In this document: positions 62,062 through 64,000 of the stretch, piece after piece
Position numbering within the stretch: position 1 is the stretch's first letter
Layout of the letters: the number at the start of each line of letters is the position of its first letter
Source: Acetomicrobium hydrogeniformans
GTDB lineage: Bacteria; Synergistota; Synergistia; Synergistales; JAFGMB01
DNA: 64,000 nucleotides
Direction: 5' to 3'
Assembly: GCA_016841745.1 (NCBI GenBank)
Contig: JAENYO010000002.1
Location: 248,001-312,000, forward strand
Notes under the pieces: model-generated
Told to the model about the DNA's origin: nothing
Databases searched by the model: none
What the model saw: only the letters and a program-made list of their open reading frames with translations
Program-made: the position numbers and the translations under genes

Positions 62062-62092
62062 ATACATACGGTTAAAATCAAGGTCTGACCCC
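62062..62092 (+). repeat. 31-bp direct repeat, copy 4
   Basis: Identical to copies 1-3, same orientation, about 90 bases before the second small membrane protein gene. Confidence 0.9.
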
Positions 62093-62180
62093 ATTTGTTA
62101 TAATTGGTGTGATACCCTTGATATTGTGTAGCGGGTAAGTTGGATCCGGGATCTCGGTCAGAAAGTGGGAAATCAAAGAA

Positions 62181-62390
62181 ATGAAAGAAATCAGGAAAAA
62201 TAAAATAGGACAGGAAGTCAGATATCATCTCGTGGGTTGGTTGCTTTTTATTATATGTGCCATTTTCTTCATTGCCTCAAGTTTGCAGGATCATAATACT
62301 TTGATGTTCATAGGTAGTACAGTCTTTTTACTGGCCTGTGTCGCTTTTCTTATCCCGCTGATCTGGCCAGATAAAAACGTAGAGAATTAA
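62181..62390 (+). CDS. Small two-helix membrane protein, paralogue 2
   Basis: 69 aa, about half identical to the product of 61036 (RYHLVGW, FFIAS, ACVAFLIP, WPDKN). Two hydrophobic helices at about 18-34 and 41-61. ATG 62181, with upstream sequence also related to that of its paralogue. Function unknown. Confidence 0.6.
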   Translation: MKEIRKNKIGQEVRYHLVGWLLFIICAIFFIASSLQDHNTLMFIGSTVFLLACVAFLIPLIWPDKNVEN

Positions 62391-62479
62391 AAAATACAGG
62401 GTCTGTAAAAAAGAATCAGGATTTTATAAACATAACGTGGATTTACGTAGTAGCCAATAGAAATAAAAATAAGGAGGCA

Positions 62480-63157
62480 ATGCAATTGCAAAACAGTTTT
62501 TCCCGTAGGGTAAGGTCTTTCATAGTAACCCTTTTGGTCGTTTTTTCTGTGTGTATTTGTGGAGCAGCTTTTGCCGAGAATAAAGAATCCCCCCAAATAG
62601 ATTCTAATCTGCTTAATTTTCAGAATGGAGAAGGTCCGGTCCGATCTATAAATATCGCAGACTGTACAGATCCGGTCATGAGCGGCGATGTTCAGGTTGG
62701 TACAATATTCTGTGTCTGCCAGGGAGTGGCTTTCCGCGTGGCTCAGCTAATGGCGGAGAAGTGGTCGGACGGAGTCTTTCATGTTGACGATGTTCGAGTT
62801 GTCACCGGATGGAAGACTGAAGGACCTGAGGACCTTTTTATTCACAGACTGGAAATGTCTCCCGATGAAAAAAAGGGGTTCAGCTATGATAAAAAGGCCC
62901 AGGAAGTAACGGATCAGACCCTCGAAGATGCCTGGTACCAGGTGACTATCCTTTCTACCGGCCAGAAATATACCTTTTATGCTACCGAAAAGATCTATGG
63001 AACAGCTGATGATTCCGGCAAAACCATGCTCGATTACCGCAGAGAAGTAGAAGGTGGAGATCCAACCCATAAAGCTGAAATGAAAGCCATGCGAGCCAGT
63101 GCATCAAAGAGGCTTATAACACAACCCTTTGCGGCCGGGTCATTCACGATCAGGTAA
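62480..63157 (+). CDS. Exported protein of unknown function
   Basis: 225 aa. The signal peptide ends near GAAFA (about 32). The mature part includes a cluster of cysteines (IADCTDPV; GTIFCVCQGVAF) and a globular region with VVTGWKTEGPEDLFIHRLEMSPDEK and YQVTILSTGQKYTFYATEKI. No family recognised. ATG 62480 with AAGGAGG upstream; TTG 62486 is possible. The downstream OmpA-like fragment suggests that the two once formed an envelope operon. Confidence 0.6.
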   Translation: MQLQNSFSRRVRSFIVTLLVVFSVCICGAAFAENKESPQIDSNLLNFQNGEGPVRSINIADCTDPVMSGDVQVGTIFCVCQGVAFRVAQLMAEKWSDGVFHVDDVRVVTGWKTEGPEDLFIHRLEMSPDEKKGFSYDKKAQEVTDQTLEDAWYQVTILSTGQKYTFYATEKIYGTADDSGKTMLDYRREVEGGDPTHKAEMKAMRASASKRLITQPFAAGSFTIR

Positions 63158-63250
63158 GACATAAAGGAGTCATATGCTTTCTGCCGATTATTTCAGGCTG
63201 TTCTTCGGGACGGCCTTTTTGTATTTCCGGGATCTGCCTGGAAAAGTAGC

Positions 63251-63646
63251 ATGGGAAAAAAGAGTAGTATTAGAAAATATGTATTCAATTGCTTGAAAAC
63301 AAGCCCTGACCCCCAATGGTTCTACGGAATTCATTTTGATTTTCATTCAGATGTTATTAGGGATGAATCCAAGCCAACACTGGATAAGATAGTGGCCATG
63401 CTGCGCTCTGAAAAGGCCATGGAATTGATCATTGAAGGACACACTGATTCCGACGGCGAGGCCAAACATAATCAGGACCTGTCCCGAAGACGGGCAGATT
63501 CGGTTAAAACTTACCTGGTTGCAGCAGGTATTTCTTCTTCCCGGCTCTCGACAGAAGGTTTTGGGGAATCAAAACCAGTTGCCCCGAATACAACCTCTAT
63601 GGGCAAGGCTCAGAACCGTCGTGTGGAGTTGGTGGTTAAAGAATAA
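63251..63646 (+). pseudogene. OmpA-domain fragment without signal peptide
   Basis: 131 aa that are almost entirely an OmpA C-terminal domain: GIHFDFHSDVIRDESKPTLDKI, IEGHTDSDG, DLSRRRADSV and QNRRVEL. It closely resembles the C-terminus of the OmpA-like gene at 59329. No signal peptide is encoded. A good ribosome-binding site (AAAGGAG) and ATG at 63174 open a different frame that stops near 63296. Bases 63293-63313 resemble a decayed 31-bp repeat. It is probably the 3' remnant of a disrupted gene, though a small cytoplasmic product could still be made. Confidence 0.6.
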
Positions 63647-63666
63647 TAAAATAACATGTGGATAAA

Positions 63667-63710
63667 GTTATTCGGTTATCTATGAAAGATCTGATACATA
63701 ACTGAATAAC
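63667..63710 (+). terminator. Stem-loop after the OmpA fragment
   Basis: GTTATTCGGTTAT (63667-63679) pairs with ATAACTGAATAAC (63698-63710) with one wobble pair; no clear T-tract. Confidence 0.5.
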
Positions 63711-64000
63711 CACTCCAAAGGAAGGTTTTTGTCTCAGGAAAGAACAGAGCCGTTGCCAGGAACCTGCAGCGGCTTTCTAATGTTTGGGGTCTGGTTTTTC
63801 CCTTCCAGTGTTTCCACGTAGTTTATCTTATCTATTAACTGACCATTTACATGTCGTTCCTGTCTTGCAAGCATACCCCTGTAGTACTATCCAGTGCGGA
63901 GAGCATAATGACAGGGAGGTCTCCAAGTTCTTTGGGGTTGAACTTCCTTCTGCTAACCCACTTGTTCTTATGTGTTTTCTTTGTTTCCATACATCTTTTC
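63711..64000. other. Right edge, no supported gene
   Basis: About 290 bases with no recognisable gene. A second imperfect hairpin (AGCCG...CGGCT) lies at about 63748-63774. Confidence 0.5.

Noticed and set aside
51711-62092. CRISPR array built from the 31-bp repeats
   Set aside because: Spacings are 1.5-6.4 kb and the intervals contain genes; there are no cas genes.
1-64000. tRNA or rRNA genes
   Set aside because: No T-loop plus acceptor-stem pattern or rRNA segment was noticed on reading either strand; short tRNAs could still be missed by eye.

Overview
The window looks like chromosomal DNA of an anaerobic, amino-acid-fermenting, diderm bacterium of middling GC. A member of the Synergistota is the best guess, and this is inference from gene content and style, not a phylogeny. 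The diderm evidence is a TonB-dependent receptor, TonB/ExbB/ExbD and OmpA-type proteins. The anaerobic evidence is a hybrid cluster protein, a sensory [FeFe]-hydrogenase-like protein and an HcpR-like regulator. Genes have strong Shine-Dalgarno sites, and about one in four start at TTG. No rRNA, tRNA, CRISPR array, integrase or intact transposase was recognised.

Layout. 1-8.5 kb: nucleoside salvage. A secreted acid phosphatase/5'-nucleotidase precedes a BMP-type nucleoside ABC importer, then pyrimidine-nucleoside phosphorylase and deoxyribose-phosphate aldolase. 8.7-11.4 kb: a DMT permease and an N-acyl-D-amino-acid deacylase. 11.4-18.8 kb: a vitamin B12 uptake module with promoter, cobalamin riboswitch, terminator, TonB receptor, binding protein, permease and ATPase, facing an exbB-exbD-tonB operon. 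19.0-21.2 kb: threonine deaminase and a two-part LysO exporter, behind a strong promoter and a GEMM-I (cyclic-di-GMP-type) riboswitch. 21.4-24.6 kb: a NuoE-like ferredoxin, a group C-like sensory hydrogenase and a SpoIIE-type phosphatase, overlapping end to end. 25.8-29.0 kb: a lysophospholipid-acyltransferase-like protein and a membrane protein that joins a degenerate periplasmic metallophosphoesterase domain to a cytoplasmic GT4 glycosyltransferase. 29.2-33.5 kb: a pseudouridine synthase, then hcp and a DUF2249/CMD gene divergent from an HcpR-like regulator with a palindromic operator between them.

33.7-41.5 kb holds a DUF1846 protein, an aspartate/glutamate racemase, a 3-hydroxyacyl-CoA dehydrogenase, a radical SAM protein, amino-acid and DMT transporters, and a YbaK-type editing protein. 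41.7-46.2 kb is a citrate synthase-aconitase-isocitrate dehydrogenase operon, the oxidative route to 2-oxoglutarate and glutamate. 46.6-51.6 kb holds DUF364, a PP-loop ATPase, a MazG-like hydrolase, a flavin-binding protein, an orphan pseudopilin and a two-part YraQ-type permease.

From about 51.7 kb to the right edge the DNA becomes accessory in character. Four identical 31-bp direct repeats, all in one orientation, and a decayed fifth separate groups of genes: an adenylation-carrier-thioesterase protein with a sodium symporter and a GT2; secreted and OmpA-like proteins; small zinc-ribbon and membrane proteins, one of them duplicated; and an OmpA fragment. Two near-identical 230-270 bp noncoding repeats lie downstream of the first two copies, and a MITE-like element sits at 38.4 kb. 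The strongest candidates for undescribed biology are the transmembrane pseudo-phosphoesterase/glycosyltransferase fusion, the GEMM riboswitch in front of a threonine deaminase/LysO operon, and the repeat-partitioned accessory region.
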